Positions 12,255 through 24,089 are shown, counted from the stretch's first letter. The stretch: DNA of 64,000 nucleotides from Mantis religiosa (GCA_030765055.1 CM060953.1:73507336-73571335), one strand, 5' to 3'. The notes: generated by a model from the sequence alone, not told the origin. Numbers and translations are program-made.

Positions 12255-12350
12255 TTGTCTGGATGCTTTAGTTGGTTGGGTGCTGACTTATTTATTTCAA
12301 GTTTGCGAGTTCAGACCCAGGTCAACTGATGGTGCTGAGGTACGCCAAAA
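12255..12350 (+). repeat. Possible tRNA-like SINE head
   Basis: TTAGTTGGTTGGGTGCTGA resembles an A box and GCGAGTTCAGACCC, about 30 bp later, a B box. The spacing suits a tRNA-derived promoter. The body is not matched to any other copy in the window, so the call is weak. Confidence 0.3.
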
Positions 12351-12504
12351 GCGTATTGATTTTGGGACATCGTTCTGAATGATCAGTTCATAGTAAAAAT
12401 GGTAAAAAAAAAAAACAGCGATTTCCTTATTCACTTCTTTTTTTACTTTTCTCGATTGGGATGCACAATAGTAATCAGAGTCGTTCATGTCTTATCACGT
12501 GGTT

Positions 12505-12915
12505 GCAGGCATCCAGCCTGCTTCATGGAAATGTGATCTTCTGCGCCTGATATGGACTTGCAATTTTGACAGGACATTCCTGTAGTATTGTCCAGTTACT
12601 GATGTGTGTGCAAGTAGAGCATGCTGATAAACCATTTCACGAATATCCAAGAATGAGGTGACCATAATTTTCCCAGCAAAAGTAACCACTTTTGCTTTTT
12701 TGGTGTTGGTTATGAAATGAGGTTTCCACACTGAGCTTTGCTGTTTGCTCTCAGGATCAAAATGATGTAGCCAAGTTTCATCAGTAGTGATAACGTTTGA
12801 AAGAGACTCCGGATCTTCCTCTAACATCAACTTTAACTGCATGTTACCTCCATTGCAGCGGTAGGCGATACTGAACATGTCTGAACTTTTCTGGTTCTCA
12901 CAGGCGGGAATCAGG
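12505..12915 (-). pseudogene. Mariner transposase, central fragment
   Basis: An open minus-strand frame reads KLMLEEDPESLSNV, then ITTDETWLHHFDPESKQQSS with the first catalytic Asp. It continues with VVTFAGKIMVTSFLD and HIRRRRSHFHEAGW. This is the central mariner domain. The HTH part upstream and the second and third catalytic Asp downstream are absent. The part that remains is surprisingly open (about 135 codons without a stop), more so than the other mariner copies here. Confidence 0.85.
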
Positions 12916-13042
12916 AGTACCAACAATGAAACTACTACGGCGTGTTTGTTTCACATTAAGCTAACAGAATATAAGTTTGAATTTTAGTGCGAAAAATTAA
13001 GACCGTAAAAAATTATGATCATTCTTTATTGAACAGCTCTCG
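12505..13042 (-). mobile_element. Truncated mariner, same family as 20252-20895
   Basis: On the minus strand the element starts at 13042 next to TA with CGAGAGCTGTTCAATAAAGA. That matches the terminal repeat of the element at 20.25 kb. Coding sequence follows and stops matching near 12505, just after an HEAGWM motif, so the 3' half and the other terminal repeat are missing. A segment before the coding part is also absent compared with a full mariner. Confidence 0.85.
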
Positions 13043-13374
13043 TATTCTAAGCTTTTTTAACTGCTATATGTTTTTAAGTAATGGATGATTGATTCAAAAT
13101 TTATTGTTTCTTATTTCTTTACTATAACTTGTTGTTTTCCACTTCCTCTTCTGCTAGGTATATACTGCGAAGAATGTATAGAAACCCTGAATATACCGCC
13201 ATTCGCATGGCAATCAACAAGAGCAAATTTTCTTTCGCGTAGTAGGTATCTATATGAATAACTTCACCACCGAGATATATTCACACCTACATATAAAATC
13301 TATTGTCACCGAGGCATTGTTATACCGCTAGTACAAGATGCAGCTGGTACTAGGGCAAGCGCCGAAGGCTTGCC
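13043..13374. other. No recognisable gene
   Basis: AT-rich spacer between the mariner end and the GA microsatellite. Confidence 0.5.
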
Positions 13375-13384
13375 GAGAGAGAGG

Positions 13385-13454
<70 letters not shown>

Positions 13455-13470
13455 GACAGAGAGAAACAGA
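13375..13470. repeat. (GA)n microsatellite
   Basis: GA repeat with a GGGAGATA interruption near the left end and a degenerate right margin. Confidence 0.96.
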
Positions 13471-13479
13471 GCGAAAAAT

Positions 13480-15340
13480 AGACAGAGATAGTCTAGAATT
13501 TCCCGCTGCATCGTGATTGTTATCGAACGTGCGAATGAATTATAGAATAATGGATGGAGGTGTAATAGCCCGCAGTGTGAAATTTGCGAGTTGTCCATGG
13601 CACCCAAGGCCTGGCTAAACCTAATGCATTCGCTGACTATCTCGAAATTTTCAACCTAAAACAAATTTGAAATTAGAACTCCAGAGTGCAAGGTTTTGGA
13701 TCCATTCCCTCAACCTGAGGTACATAAAATTTGTTGCCTCGAAATTATTTCTACCTAAAAACCCATAACCCATCCCACAACATCCCGAAAAGAAAAATCC
13801 TACCTGCAGTAAAACCCTTAACGAGTGGGCACGCAGCTAAAAACCTTCTGACGTTGTACAGCCTGTCAGCACTTCGGTCGGTCGGCTGCGAGTTGCAGTT
13901 GTTGATCAAGTGCGCAGCTGTGTCGACGTTTGGCAGACGACCTCGAGGACTGTGTTTGTGTATACGTCATTTCGCCGCTGTAAGGGGTGCAGAAAGCATC
14001 TTCTTACTTACCAAGAGCATTTTAAATTTCTGCAAACTTTACTTTTAATTTTACGAATCCACAAAGTCACACTATGTTACAAAAAACTGAGCAATATATG
14101 CACTTAGGGCGTTTTGCTGTGCTCATTATCACGTAACCTACGTCACAATTGATATTATTTCTTCTAATTTCGCTCCTCTGCTAATGAACGTATATTCAAT
14201 TCCTTAAGCTTATGCCGGAAAATGTGAAAGTACCCGCATTGAAAATAAAATCCCAAAAAGTGGAGTTTTTTTATTCTCTTTTGTTATCTGGCCAGAAAGT
14301 AACTGTATATATCCCACATAAAAATATTTTGGGCAACGCAACAGCACGTATACGCATAAACTGGAGCTACATCCCTTACTGCCACCCTCCCTACCCTCTT
14401 TCTGTGGCCCACATTCGAAGGGTAATAATATGCTGAGTATGTTGTGCGAAGCAGCGGCAATGAAAGAAAGAAAAAGCCATTTGCGATCGCGGCATGCTCA
14501 AGCGGAGATGGGTCGATAAAGAAGCAAGCTGCAGCATCGCTTGCATGCAGAAAAGGCTGTTCGTGACCGCACAGCATCGCTAAGTGGGTAGAACCAACAC
14601 TGCTCCGCATATCCATAACGATAAATAGCACTAGTTTTACCTGCCCCGTATCGCATTTTACGGATGCTCAGATTCGAAAGATTGCCATACGTTTGAAAGC
14701 CCCTTTCGATTTGAAGTAAACTTGCTATGCACTAGAAGCACCAGTGTGTATCCCCCATAAAATAAAAACGAATCAGGTCGCCTGAATCATCGAGTCAAGC
14801 TATAAACGTAAAGAAGTCTGCATCATGTAGGAGCCGTCGTATGCATGCAGAGCCAACAATATATATCTTCTATTGTTTATACCTAAAAGCATGTTGACCA
14901 TGATTTCGCAGCTGAAAGGTTTGCAAGTTTCGCTCCTCCAGGAGTTATTACCAGGTCAGGATTCTGAAGACGTGCCATCTCTTAAGTGTTCCATTATATG
15001 CTTTACAAATGTGCATATAAAACCTTAGGTTTGTCACAAGGTAATTACATATTTTGTCATTATTTTATAATTATTCTGTCATTTGCTTGTCCTTTACATC
15101 TATCCTTAATGTTTTTTTTTTTTTTTTGTTTACTTTGAGTGTATTAAAGACACTTTAGCAGTCCGTTCTTTATATTACTGGGCCGCGTGTCGCACGTATG
15201 CGTGTTCTTGCATGGTCTGTTACACTAAACTCACGCCTTACTTATGTCTAATACTAACATTACTATGACTTGTGTTGAAGGATCTCTCCATCTACATTGA
15301 GACATCGTCGTTATGGTTGTTATCATTTCATGAGCAATAG
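13480..15340. other. No recognisable gene
   Basis: Several frames of 60-115 codons occur on both strands, but none shows a domain I know. Positions 13860-14000 are GC-richer (GTCGGCTGCGAGTTGC and onward) and might be part of an element's untranslated leader; this cannot be decided from sequence alone. Confidence 0.45.
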
Positions 15341-15346
15341 TAGCGC

Positions 15347-15460
15347 TCACCCCAGTAGCATAGGTGGTAGAACTTTTATGTCCCGAAATTCGACTTCGAA
15401 TTTATCCATCATGGTACCAGAGGTTTGACTTCTATTATCCATCATGGTGAATTGCCTTGC
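15347..15460 (+). repeat. Degenerate family A-like head with a short internal duplication
   Basis: CCCCAGTAGCATAGGTGGTAG resembles the start of the family A head (compare 37814 and 42432). It is followed by TATCCATCATGGT, which occurs twice within 45 bp. Weak assignment. Confidence 0.3.
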
Positions 15461-15604
15461 CCATGGCGTAGTTGGGCTAAGACATGATGCCTTGGTTCCC
15501 TGCCACGGAAGCGACCCGAGATCGATTTCCCCACTGAGGGTGCGGAGTTGAAGTCCAGGTGTACGCCCGGTGCCCACTCAGCATCGTGAGGAGCTTGAGG
15601 AGCT
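15461..15604 (+). repeat. Family C tRNA-derived SINE, 3' truncated
   Basis: GGCGTAGTTGGGCTAAGACATG (A-box region) and GAGATCGATTTCCCC (B-box region) are followed by GTGCCCACTCAGCATCGTGAGG. The last block is present in reverse in the copy at 46438-46762, which defines the family. This copy ends where the LINE fragment at about 15605 begins. Confidence 0.65.
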
Positions 15605-16200
15605 TAGAATAAGTAAAGAATAAAAAGAGAAACTAAAGCATTCTATAGAAAATTGCAATCTATTATATACACAAGTAATTAAATGTGACCATTTTATGCT
15701 CATTGGGGACTTGAATGCAAGAGTAGGCAATATTCCCATACCAAATGTGATTGAAAATAATGGGGAGAGCACTGTGAATGAAAATGGGGAAATATTAAGG
15801 GATTTCGCCACATATAATAAATTAAAACTCACAAATACACTCTTTCGAAAAATAGACATTCACAAATATACATGGAGTAGTCGAGGATATAGGTCATTGA
15901 TAGACTACACAATAGTCAACGAGAAATTATGCTGACAGGTTCAAGATGTAATAGTTCACAGAGGCAGCGATATATATTCAGACCTCTATTTAATAACATC
16001 TAAAATAAAGATGCTAGCAAGATGAGAAAAATTGAAAATGAACCAGAAACAAAAAAGTGAGGAAGTGTATAAAGTCTATCTATTGAAAGTTCAAAGTATA
16101 AGAACACTATACGAAATTAAGATGGAAAGAAATATTCTAGAATTTCCAACAGAGGAAGATATAAATTTGGAATGGGAGAATATATCAAAAATAAAATAAT
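15605..16200 (+). pseudogene. LINE endonuclease-domain fragment
   Basis: The plus-strand frame reads HFMLIGDLNARVGNIPIPN, NGEILRDFATYNKLKLTNTL, IHKYTWSSRGYRSLIDYT and, after a stop, VHRGSDIYSDLYLI. This is the C-terminal half of the apurinic-type endonuclease domain of non-LTR retrotransposons (the GDFNA, TNT-F, TW-S and IDY-motif series), often annotated in insects as craniofacial-development-protein-2-like. The final 'SDH' motif appears as SDLYL, having lost the catalytic His. Stops at 15933 and later, plus truncation at both ends, show a dead copy. No reverse transcriptase follows. Confidence 0.75.
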
Positions 16201-16358
16201 TAAAAATAATATTCTGTCCCTAATTACTTTCTTACAACTGGCACGCATTTTCTTGTAGTCAATCAGGTTATCCTGGGTAGGATATCTTTGGAATACCCGC
16301 AGAGCACGCCTACGTGCACTAAAAGCGTTACAAATAATGTAACGAGCCCGCCATTTGC

Positions 16359-16541
16359 ATGATGTCTGTTAAATATGCCGATAAAGAGGCGGATTGGAAG
16401 AAAATGGATTTAAAGGCAAGTACTGTAATAATGGGTAGAATTTCTGACAAACAATTGAAATATATTAGCGAATGTGCAACAGCTTATGAAACGATGAGAA
16501 AATTCGACCAACAGGTCGACAGTTGGTACTATGGCAATAAG
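16359..16541 (+). pseudogene. Copia-type gag fragment
   Basis: The 61-codon frame reads EADWKKMDLKASTVIMGRIS, DKQLKYISECATAYETM and KFDQQV. This pattern matches the N-terminal gag region of Ty1/Copia polyproteins (UBN2-type), where W-x-K-x-D-x-KA, a short-chain ISD/LSD turn and a C-x-TA-x-E-x-W segment occur in that order. The fragment is not followed by a zinc knuckle or protease, and no LTR is visible. The assignment is by motif memory. Confidence 0.5.
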
Positions 16542-16544
16542 TGA

Positions 16545-17022
16545 TTTCACAAAAATTTATGTATAATAATTGAAACTTTTTGATAATAGTTTTAAGTTTC
16601 CCATTCAGACATGGATTTGTGTATACTGCAAACTCCAGTACTATGCTTTACATTGCGAAAAATTGCGAATTGTACTTGTTTCCTTCTAGGCATCTTAAGT
16701 GCCTTTGTGTCCTAATTACGTAAGGTTCAGAACAACACTGAAACATTCTGGGAAAACATCCAAGTTCTCTCACAAACGACCAGAGAGTTAACAGTGCTGT
16801 GGTAAATGTTCCGGAAAGCATACGGTTACTTTTTAGGTCAGTGGTTGTTAAGAGCAAAGCATTTGTCTGGTATTGAGAAATTCAGTTAATTTTCTAAAAC
16901 CATATATTCTAGGGGCCAACATATATATCGTTGATCTTTGCTATCCAAGAAAGTCTTTATTGAAAACCCTGAATATATATTGTTTTGAACTAATCTATTT
17001 CTCTTAATTTACGTTAAGGGGA
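16545..17022. other. No recognisable gene
   Basis: AT-rich spacer before the MULE-like element. Confidence 0.5.
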
Positions 17023-18664
17023 TGCAGCACAAAAAACCCCAAATCCAGCAATTTTCTAACAATCTTGCTGAAATTTTGAACACTTAGTTCTGATTCATAA
17101 CTAACACAGATTTCTAAATTTGGGTTTTATATCCTCAATAGTTTTTGAGTAATTAATTATGAAATCCAAAATTTGGACAAAATTCAAACCGCTCCAAGTG
17201 ATGAACATTTTCAAAATTTTAATTTTTCTTTTTCTAAACACAATCAGATGGTTATAAGAAAAGGTTTATCATATGAATCTTTTATACTGCATTCAGTTCC
17301 AGAGGAAAAAAATAGGTATTGAGCAAAAAAAAAAAAAAAAAAATGGTTACACCTTTCACTTTTTATATCAATAAATTTAAAAATATAATGAATATTAAAC
17401 ATTCATATGATATATACCTTTGTTTGCTTTCTAAGAGGATGTGTTGAACATTTTAGAAGAATTGAATCAAAACTTCATCGTGTGCAACATTTTGAATGAC
17501 AAAAAATGTTGAAAAACTGCAATTGAGTAAATCAAATTTTAAAATCCAAAACATTTTCCTTCTCAGGTACTTGGCTTTAAGTAGACTAAAATCCTCTAGA
17601 TAGATAACTTGGACCGTCCTGCCTCTTCCTTCTCTCTTCTGCAGCAGTTTTCTTCAATTTTAGTTTCCTTGTGGATGTTTTAGAAGTTACCTTCGCAGAA
17701 ATTGCTGAATGAACTAAGCGTAATTGGTCCATCCCATGGCTAATTTTTAGAGATGATGGTGAAATATGTGTCCATTATGTCTGACTGCAGCTTGAGTGAG
17801 GCAGAACAACTAAAATTGAATTCACTGGTGGTTGATGTCACACCAAACTGAAGTCTCTTCTTTGAAATAGATATTTATTTTGGGCAATTATGCCATATCA
17901 TGGTATATAAGTTTCCATTTGCATTTTGTGTCTTACCCAAGGTACATCTCCTTAGGATTTCATCTGATGCCAGCCTTTGTTACAGAGGAATTAGTTGTCT
18001 TACCACATCAGGCCTCAAGTATGTTCCCATTGTTGTGTTGTTATGTTTATGTGTTTCTTCCCATGTATCGTTTAGCCTATTCATGATCCTATGTACACAG
18101 TCATCAAAAGGTCTGTTTTTTCAAAGAATGTTTTACCTATAACCTATATAACAGTTATATGAAGGTTTTGATGTATAAAATACCTTTATAAATGTTAAAT
18201 TCCACGCTAAAGCTCATCAATTATATATAAACAGTATGTAGTTTAACGAGAAACACAAGAAAGTCCCGACCGTAAGAAACTCACACAAAAGCAAAATATA
18301 AACATTACTACTTACTTTCAATGTTTGTAGCTAGTGTTTTGTTTCCATGGTGCCACATATTGTCAGAAATAACCATCATACAAACACACAAAATTCCACC
18401 AGAAACTTTGCCTGCTAATTTCAAATGTATTACTTTAGTACATTCAATCGAACTCAAATGACAGAATTGTGTGAACCCAAGGGATGGCATACACGTGAGC
18501 ATGGGCATTTAAATTGTTATGTGAGGGTATTTAAATGCCTGAAACTAAAATTTAGTTGCATCTTAATACTATAAGGTTTAAAGTATTTTATTAGCTCAAA
18601 AACAAAAACAAAAGTGATATTTTTGTCAGATTTTTAGCCAATTTCGGTGCTGCATTCCCATAAC
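17023..18664 (-). mobile_element. MULE-like DNA transposon remnant with short inverted ends
   Basis: The left end reads GTTAAGGGGATGCAGCAC and the right end in reverse GTTATGGGAATGCAGCAC, 16 of 18 matching. The interior includes a minus-strand transposase remnant of the insect Mutator-like type. The length is 1642 bp. No 8-9-bp target duplication could be matched next to these ends, so the exact limits may lie slightly outside. Runs of A (about 17325-17341) and many T-rich tracts suggest old decay. Confidence 0.6.
17600..18115 (-). pseudogene. Mutator-like transposase, C-terminal fragment
   Basis: Reading the minus strand from 18110 gives CVHRIMNRLNDTWEETHKHN and TYLRPDVVRQLIPL, then a stop. 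It continues with SDEILRRCTLGKTQNAN, MIWHNCPK, another stop, SKKRLQFGVTS and finally KLQSDIMDT. The 'LLRRCxxGxTQNANES...IWxxCPK' block is the hallmark I associate with insect Mutator-like transposases. Four or more stops in the conserved stretch mark it as dead. The N-terminal domain and the catalytic Asp residues are not visible in the rest of the element, so the copy is internally deleted as well. Confidence 0.75.
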
Positions 18665-20249
18665 TCATTTTTTTTTTCATTTCTTCCTGTCAAAAATTAC
18701 TCAAACCTCTAATTTCAAAATGACTGTAGTCATTCAAATGCAGCGTTATTTTTCATTATGAATTGAATATTTAAAAAGCATTATATGCATTTCGGTCTGC
18801 ACAAAGAGAAGAGAACACTGCAGTACCAAAATGGCTTTAATTATTATGTGCAGCGCTTAATCTATTATATCAATGCATTTCATATTATTTGAATTCGGTG
18901 AATTTTGATGCTAAATTGTTTTGACAATATTAATAAGTAATTATGGAAATGTTATATATTTTCAAATCACGATATGAAGCATAAAATATATTGCAGAAAT
19001 ATATTGCTTAATTATTTTGTAATTTGTTCCGTTTACAAACCGCCTTTAACATCTAAGGTTATATCGGCGTCATTTTCACAGTAGAAGCAATTGCTAATTG
19101 ACAATTATGTTCACTTACAATGGTGTTAATTGTTTCGGTTGGTTACAACATTAAAATCAAACACACGCATTCACAATTTCATTCCTACCATCGGAATCCA
19201 AGGTATGGAGAATAAACTGGCTTAAGGAAAGGTTGCTTCTCTTCAGTTCTGAACATTTGATTTGGCGTGTAATGTGCGAACTGCCAACAGTTGTTACTCA
19301 GTGATAATTTTTAGTGCTTGTAAAATATTTAAGAAAATTGTCTTTTGTTTTCATGCTTTCAAGCGTACAGAAATATATACCTTAAGGAAACAGTATGCAT
19401 TTATTGTTGCACAATTTGTAATTGACATTGCAATAGTTCTGGAATGATCCAGTTTATTTTAATTTCGAATTGATTACCCATATTAAAAGAATGACTACTC
19501 AACTCAGCGTGACCAAAACTCTAATTGGGTTACCACCTCACCACCAGGTAGGTGAGGTCTTTGAGATAGAGGCTCGTGAACAAATTCTGTGGATCAAATT
19601 GTGATTCCATGACAGGCTAATTCAAGGGGCTTCTCAGTTCTCATAAATGGTTAACGTTGGGGAGGTACTCCAAACGTAGGCCTGGAAAGTTCCTATTTTA
19701 TTTTATTTTCTGTGTCATCTGTTACCAACGCCGTATACAATACCATATAGTACAGTATAGTGCATAGGGAGAAGGGCTATTCAAATATCCACATACTAGA
19801 GGCCTGCAAAAGCCCGATTGCGTAAATCATACTCCCAACACATTTATCAAAATACGTGTTAAGTAGGTTAATATAAGTTTCCGATAAATACTGTAAGAAA
19901 GAATCTACATACAAGAGTCCGATGTTTACTGCGCTGGAGAAATGGTAGCACAGATAATTACAGGATTAAAGGACCGCTCTTGATAGTACCCCTTCAAAAT
20001 TAATGTGTTGTATTTGTTACTATTAAGCAGGTACTAGATTTGATCACAGAAATATGTGATACGCTCAGCCCAATACTTTTGCATCTTTGATCTAACATGA
20101 ACATTTCTGCATCACTGTGTTACCATCGACGCCATAAAAGAAGTCATGAACTTATATAATGAATACAATTAGCAATCAGGTACGATTAAGCTCAGATTTA
20201 AGGTTTTCTTTAATCATGAACACGTTGTCCATGGGGTGAACATACAGTA
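18665..20249. other. No recognisable gene
   Basis: AT-rich sequence. No coding or repeat signal could be supported. Confidence 0.5.
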
Positions 20250-20251
20250 TA

Positions 20252-20895
20252 CGAGGGCTGTTCAATAATGAATGAACTGGTTTCCGCCTGTGAGAACCAG
20301 ACATGTTCAGACATGTTCAGTATCGCCTACCGCTACAGTGGAAGTAACATGCAGTTAAAGTTGATGTTAGAGGAAGATCCGTATTTGTTATTCATGGAAT
20401 GGTTTATCAGCATGTTGTATCTGCACACACATCAGTAACATGACAATACTAGAGGGATGTCCTGAAAATATTGCAAGTTTTTATCAGGCGCAAAAGATCA
20501 CATTTCCGTGAAGCAGGCTGGATGCTGTACCTCGATAATTCGCGGCCAATATTGTTGCTGCATATTTTGCAAAAGTCAACGTGAAGTGCATCCCTCACCC
20601 TCCCTATAGCCCGGATTTAGCCCCATGTGACTTTTTTCTGTTCCCCAACTTGAAGAAACACCTTCGTGGGAGGGATTATCCATCATCAGAAGCAGTGGTG
20701 AAGACTGCGGAGGCGATTTTGATGGACCTCTCAAAAAATGGATTCCAACATTACTTTGAAGACTGGCAGAAGCGCTGGGACAAGTGCATCGCATTCAGGG
20801 GAGACCATTTTGAGAAGGACCATCAAAAATATGATGATAAGTAAAGGTAAGTTGTCAATAAAAAATTGTGATCATTCTTTATTGAACAGCCCCTG
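20252..20895 (+). mobile_element. Internally deleted mariner, second copy of the 12.5-kb family
   Basis: TA flanks at 20250-20251 and 20896-20897. The ends are CGAGGGCTGTTCAATAATGA on the left and, in reverse, CAGGGGCTGTTCAATAAAGA on the right. Only 644 bp remain. The sequence joins GAGGAAGATCC directly to a segment equivalent to the middle of the 12.5-kb copy, so the first catalytic Asp block is deleted. Confidence 0.9.
20300..20844 (+). pseudogene. Mariner transposase, deleted centre, intact 3' part
   Basis: Pieces in order: KLMLEEDP near 20370, where the deletion joins; then HEAGWM, LDNSRP (second Asp) and PPYSPDLAPCDFFLFPNLKK (third Asp). The C-terminal region, DYPSSEAVVKTAEAI and HYFEDWQKRWDKCIA, runs to a stop at 20844. 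The final 87 codons are open. Compared with the 12.5-kb copy it lacks the TTDETW block but keeps the C terminus that the other lost. Together the two show the family's architecture. Confidence 0.85.
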
Positions 20896-20897
20896 TA

Positions 20898-21030
20898 CAG
20901 CCAGATTACAAATTAAATCGATCGAAGAGCCGACAAAGATGCTGGACTGGGTTCTATTCTCTTTGCACTTAGTAGTGTATGCAGTATGTATATGGTAAGC
21001 AGATCATAAGAAAAGGAGGAAAATTTATGC

Positions 21031-21033
<3 letters not shown>
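20898..21033. other. Short spacer, nothing recognised
   Basis: Unique-looking sequence between the mariner and the TA microsatellite. Confidence 0.5.

Positions 21034-21069
<36 letters not shown>
21034..21069. repeat. (TA)n microsatellite
   Basis: About 18 TA units, bounded on both sides by GCATAATA. Confidence 0.95.
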
Positions 21070-21071
<2 letters not shown>

Positions 21072-21379
21072 CATAATATAAACAATACCAACATGAAAAT
21101 GAAATAATTACTAATATTTATTGTGGAGGGTGCTTCCAGTATCAAAGTTACATAGATTAACAAAGCTGGCGATTTGGTATTAAATATTTCATTTCATGCC
21201 TGCGATAATAAGTGTATACAAATTTAGAATGCGCCATCAGGCCCTCACTTTAGTAGTTATTTGTTACTTATTAACATTACATTACTGTAGATGATAATAT
21301 ATACCAGAACAACTAAAATAGTTCAAGACTGAATGCATTTCCATCAATGTATCTAATTCTTTTCTGTAAATATCTCTCC
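21070..21379. other. No recognisable gene
   Basis: AT-rich spacer before the family B SINE. Confidence 0.5.
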
Positions 21380-21620
21380 GCACCGTGGCTGAGTGGTTGG
21401 ACCAATTGGCTTTCACCAAGACGACCAGGGTTCGATCTCAGGTGAAGGTAAAGTGAGATTTGTGATGGATAACACGGCGCTGGGCGGGTTTTCTCTGAGA
21501 TCTGCGGTTTCCCTTGCCATGTTGTTCCACCGGTGCTTCATCTTCATCTCATGTATCATCAGTGTCACCGCCTGCGGTGCCGTATGTAGTAAAAGCGGGC
21601 TTTAAACACTACAATTTCAT
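21380..21620 (+). repeat. Family B SINE, near full length
   Basis: tRNA-like head with an A box (GTGGCTGAGTGGTTGGACC) and a B box (GGGTTCGATCTCAGG). The body has TGATGGATAACACGGCGCTGG and the tail block GTGTCACCGCCTGCGGTGCC, ending in AAACACTACAATTTC. The same body and tail occur in reverse at 62167-62394. The GCTGAGTGG start suggests derivation from a class II (Ser/Leu-type) tRNA, which is an inference. Confidence 0.88.
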
Positions 21621-21624
21621 TTCT

Positions 21625-22840
21625 GCGAAGATCTCATTTGTGAAACCAAAAAACTGCACCACGGCAACCGAAGCAAACAAAGTCGTTCTTCAAAATGTTT
21701 CTGCTCTGCATGCAAATGTTTTATGAAGTCAAAATTATTTGTTTCGTAAACTGCGCTCAGAGTTAAACGGCCCTGTAAATTGAACAACAGATGTTAAAAA
21801 TGACATATTTACAAAAAGTGACCTGAAACCTAGGCTTTTATAATTTATTAACATGCATTTTCAGAATGTTAAAATTAATGTTGGATAAACAGATACACGT
21901 AGCAGCTCCACGAATAACGATGAAGTAATTTGACAGTTAAATTTAAAATATTTCTTCAATATCACTTCTAAATGATCTGAAAAGAAAACCAGAACATTTT
22001 ATGAGGTAAAATTCCTGAAAATAGCAGCAATAACTCCATTGAAGTTTTATATTATACAAAATTCGTTGCAAATGAATACTACTAAGCAGCTTATAACACG
22101 ATAACAACGAAAAGAATAACAACCAGTAAGATATCATAATCCCCTGGCAATACCCCTTCCATTGAAAAGCTATCCTTTCCGAGGTTGCCATTTAATGCCA
22201 CATGCCATATTTTCACAAAGAGCGTTAGTAAACAATATCTTAATTTAATACGGAAACTTATATGAAATTCTATTTTTATTTAGAAAGTTTTAGAAATGTA
22301 AAACCCGTTTAAAATGAATGTTAAACCAAAACTTCTCTGAATGGGGACGTAAAAAGAGGAAAAATTAATTATTTAAAATAATAAAATAAAATTGCCTAAA
22401 ATTGTAAATGACATAAAATGACAAAGAAAAATGACCTAAATATGCTTTTCTTTATCGGATCTGCAGGTCCCTAGCGGTTGTTGTAATTGTGATTTTCTAG
22501 AGTGTTTTGATATCTATATTCACTCATATCTCTGCATAGGATAAATAATATGCAACGTTTTATAAGGACCAGACAGAAATAAGGTTGAACAGCCCTCCCG
22601 AAATAAAGAAAATTTTTCAACATATGAAATAAAACTAGACAAATTATTAATACATTAGCTAAGCAATTCCACCAAACCAGGCTTTAGAGATTTTAAGGTA
22701 GGTATGTTAAAAGTTAGAAAGTAGGAATGAGGTAAAGGACGATAACTGCAACTAGAAGTACCCTACTGGTGGTGGTAGTGGCCGTGTTGGAGGTGGCACA
22801 TCCTTTTATTTCATCTACGCAAATTTGTTCTTCATTTCCA
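21625..22840. other. No recognisable gene
   Basis: AT-rich. No supported feature. Confidence 0.5.
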
Positions 22841-22844
22841 TTCA

Positions 22845-22976
22845 TTTATTAATTTTTTCTCCTTCCTTACTTACTTCCCTCCTTTCCCTCTTCCTTCCTC
22901 CCCCTCCCACTTCCGTTCATCGCATCCTCGCTTTCCTCCATCCTTCCTTCCCACCCTTCTTTCTCTTCTTTCTTTG
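22845..22976. repeat. Polypyrimidine tract
   Basis: About 130 bp of almost pure C and T (CCTTCC, CTTTCCT, TCCTCC types) on the plus strand. It is low complexity with potential for triplex structure. Confidence 0.8.
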
Positions 22977-23182
22977 TTACCTTAATGTTAACATGTTAAC
23001 AATGTTTACATGCAAGGCAGCAGTTCATTGTTCAATTAGTAAACAATTACCTGTTATAGTTTTTTTTTCAGTATTGCCGAGAATTCTTTGAAACTTATCC
23101 ATAGGCATTAATGTATAATTGTTAAGAATGTCATACATGTTATGGCTGTATAGGAAAGTAGTACTGTCAATAAGAATATGCA

Positions 23183-23183
<1 letters not shown>
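22977..23183. other. Spacer, nothing recognised
   Basis: Short AT-rich sequence before the TA microsatellite. Confidence 0.5.

Positions 23184-23261
<78 letters not shown>
23184..23261. repeat. (TA)n microsatellite
   Basis: An uninterrupted run of about 39 TA units. Confidence 0.97.
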
Positions 23262-23262
<1 letters not shown>

Positions 23263-23890
23263 TGGATAAGCAGTGATTTAATTACTGGTATTTCCTGTTA
23301 TTTTCAGGTGAGTGCTGAAAGATTTTGGCCATCGTACAGCAAATCACTCCCTTCCATTGAATGAGGTTCTTGGAAGAAAGCTATGAGATCTCAACTATAC
23401 TGTTTTTATGTGAGTAGAACCTCCATATGCGTAAGATTGTTTAAAAGATTTAAATCTTAACGTCCTGTATGTTCTGTGGAGCAGTGATTCTTTAAATACG
23501 CATCACTATAACACAAAGTAAAAAATTACTATTATATGTTTCATATAGAAAGGTGTTTGTCCTTGAGCGCTACTAGGTGAGCGACCAATCGGAGTCCTGC
23601 GGTGTTGTCGTATTCCATTCCCGCTAAGTGGTGTGTGAGGAGAGCCAACCTAATCAACCTGTATGAAATACTATTCACGCTAAGACAAAAACTCAGACTT
23701 TGCTAAAACTGATCCATATGAAAGGTAGAGAGTAATGTACCTAACATAACCTTAAAACCCCCATATTTTAGCTCAAATAATTTTTCTAATACAAATAGAT
23801 AAACCACTATTACCTGTATTATAACAATTATAACAATTATTATAACAATTATAACAGAAGTAATATTTTTAAAGTGACAGGCTTTGAACG
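23262..23890. other. No recognisable gene
   Basis: AT-rich, including a short ATAACAATT-type repeat around 23818-23860. No gene recognised. Confidence 0.5.
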
Positions 23891-23894
23891 ACTT

Positions 23895-24085
23895 GTTCAC
23901 GAAGAAATTGACAACGTAACATAATAGGACTGGGAAAACTGCGTAAAGCATGCAGGAAACCTTCAAGAAGACGATTTTAAGAAAGAAATAGCACGTGACG
24001 AGGTTTTAAATCCCGTAATCATAAATTTACAAGATACAGAGGCTGAAGACAGTGCCAATGACGGAAGTGTCATTGACAGCGATAT
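23895..24085 (+). pseudogene. Transposase C-terminal fragment
   Basis: The plus strand reads LVHEEIDNVT, two stops, DWENCVKHAGNLQEDDFKKE, then IARDEVLNPVIINLQDTEAE and a Ser/Asp-rich end before a stop. A 'xVTxxDWxxCVxHxEKxxxE(D/Y)' segment followed by an acidic tail is what I recall at the C terminus of DDE transposases of the HTH/YLDETW type, remnants of which occur elsewhere in this window. No other part of the protein is present here. The call is tentative. Confidence 0.4.
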
Positions 24086-24089
24086 TGGA

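Noticed and set aside
17019..17040. piggyBac end at a TTAA site
   Set aside because: TTAA precedes GGGGATGC on the left, but the right side has ATAA, and the coding remnant inside is Mutator-like.
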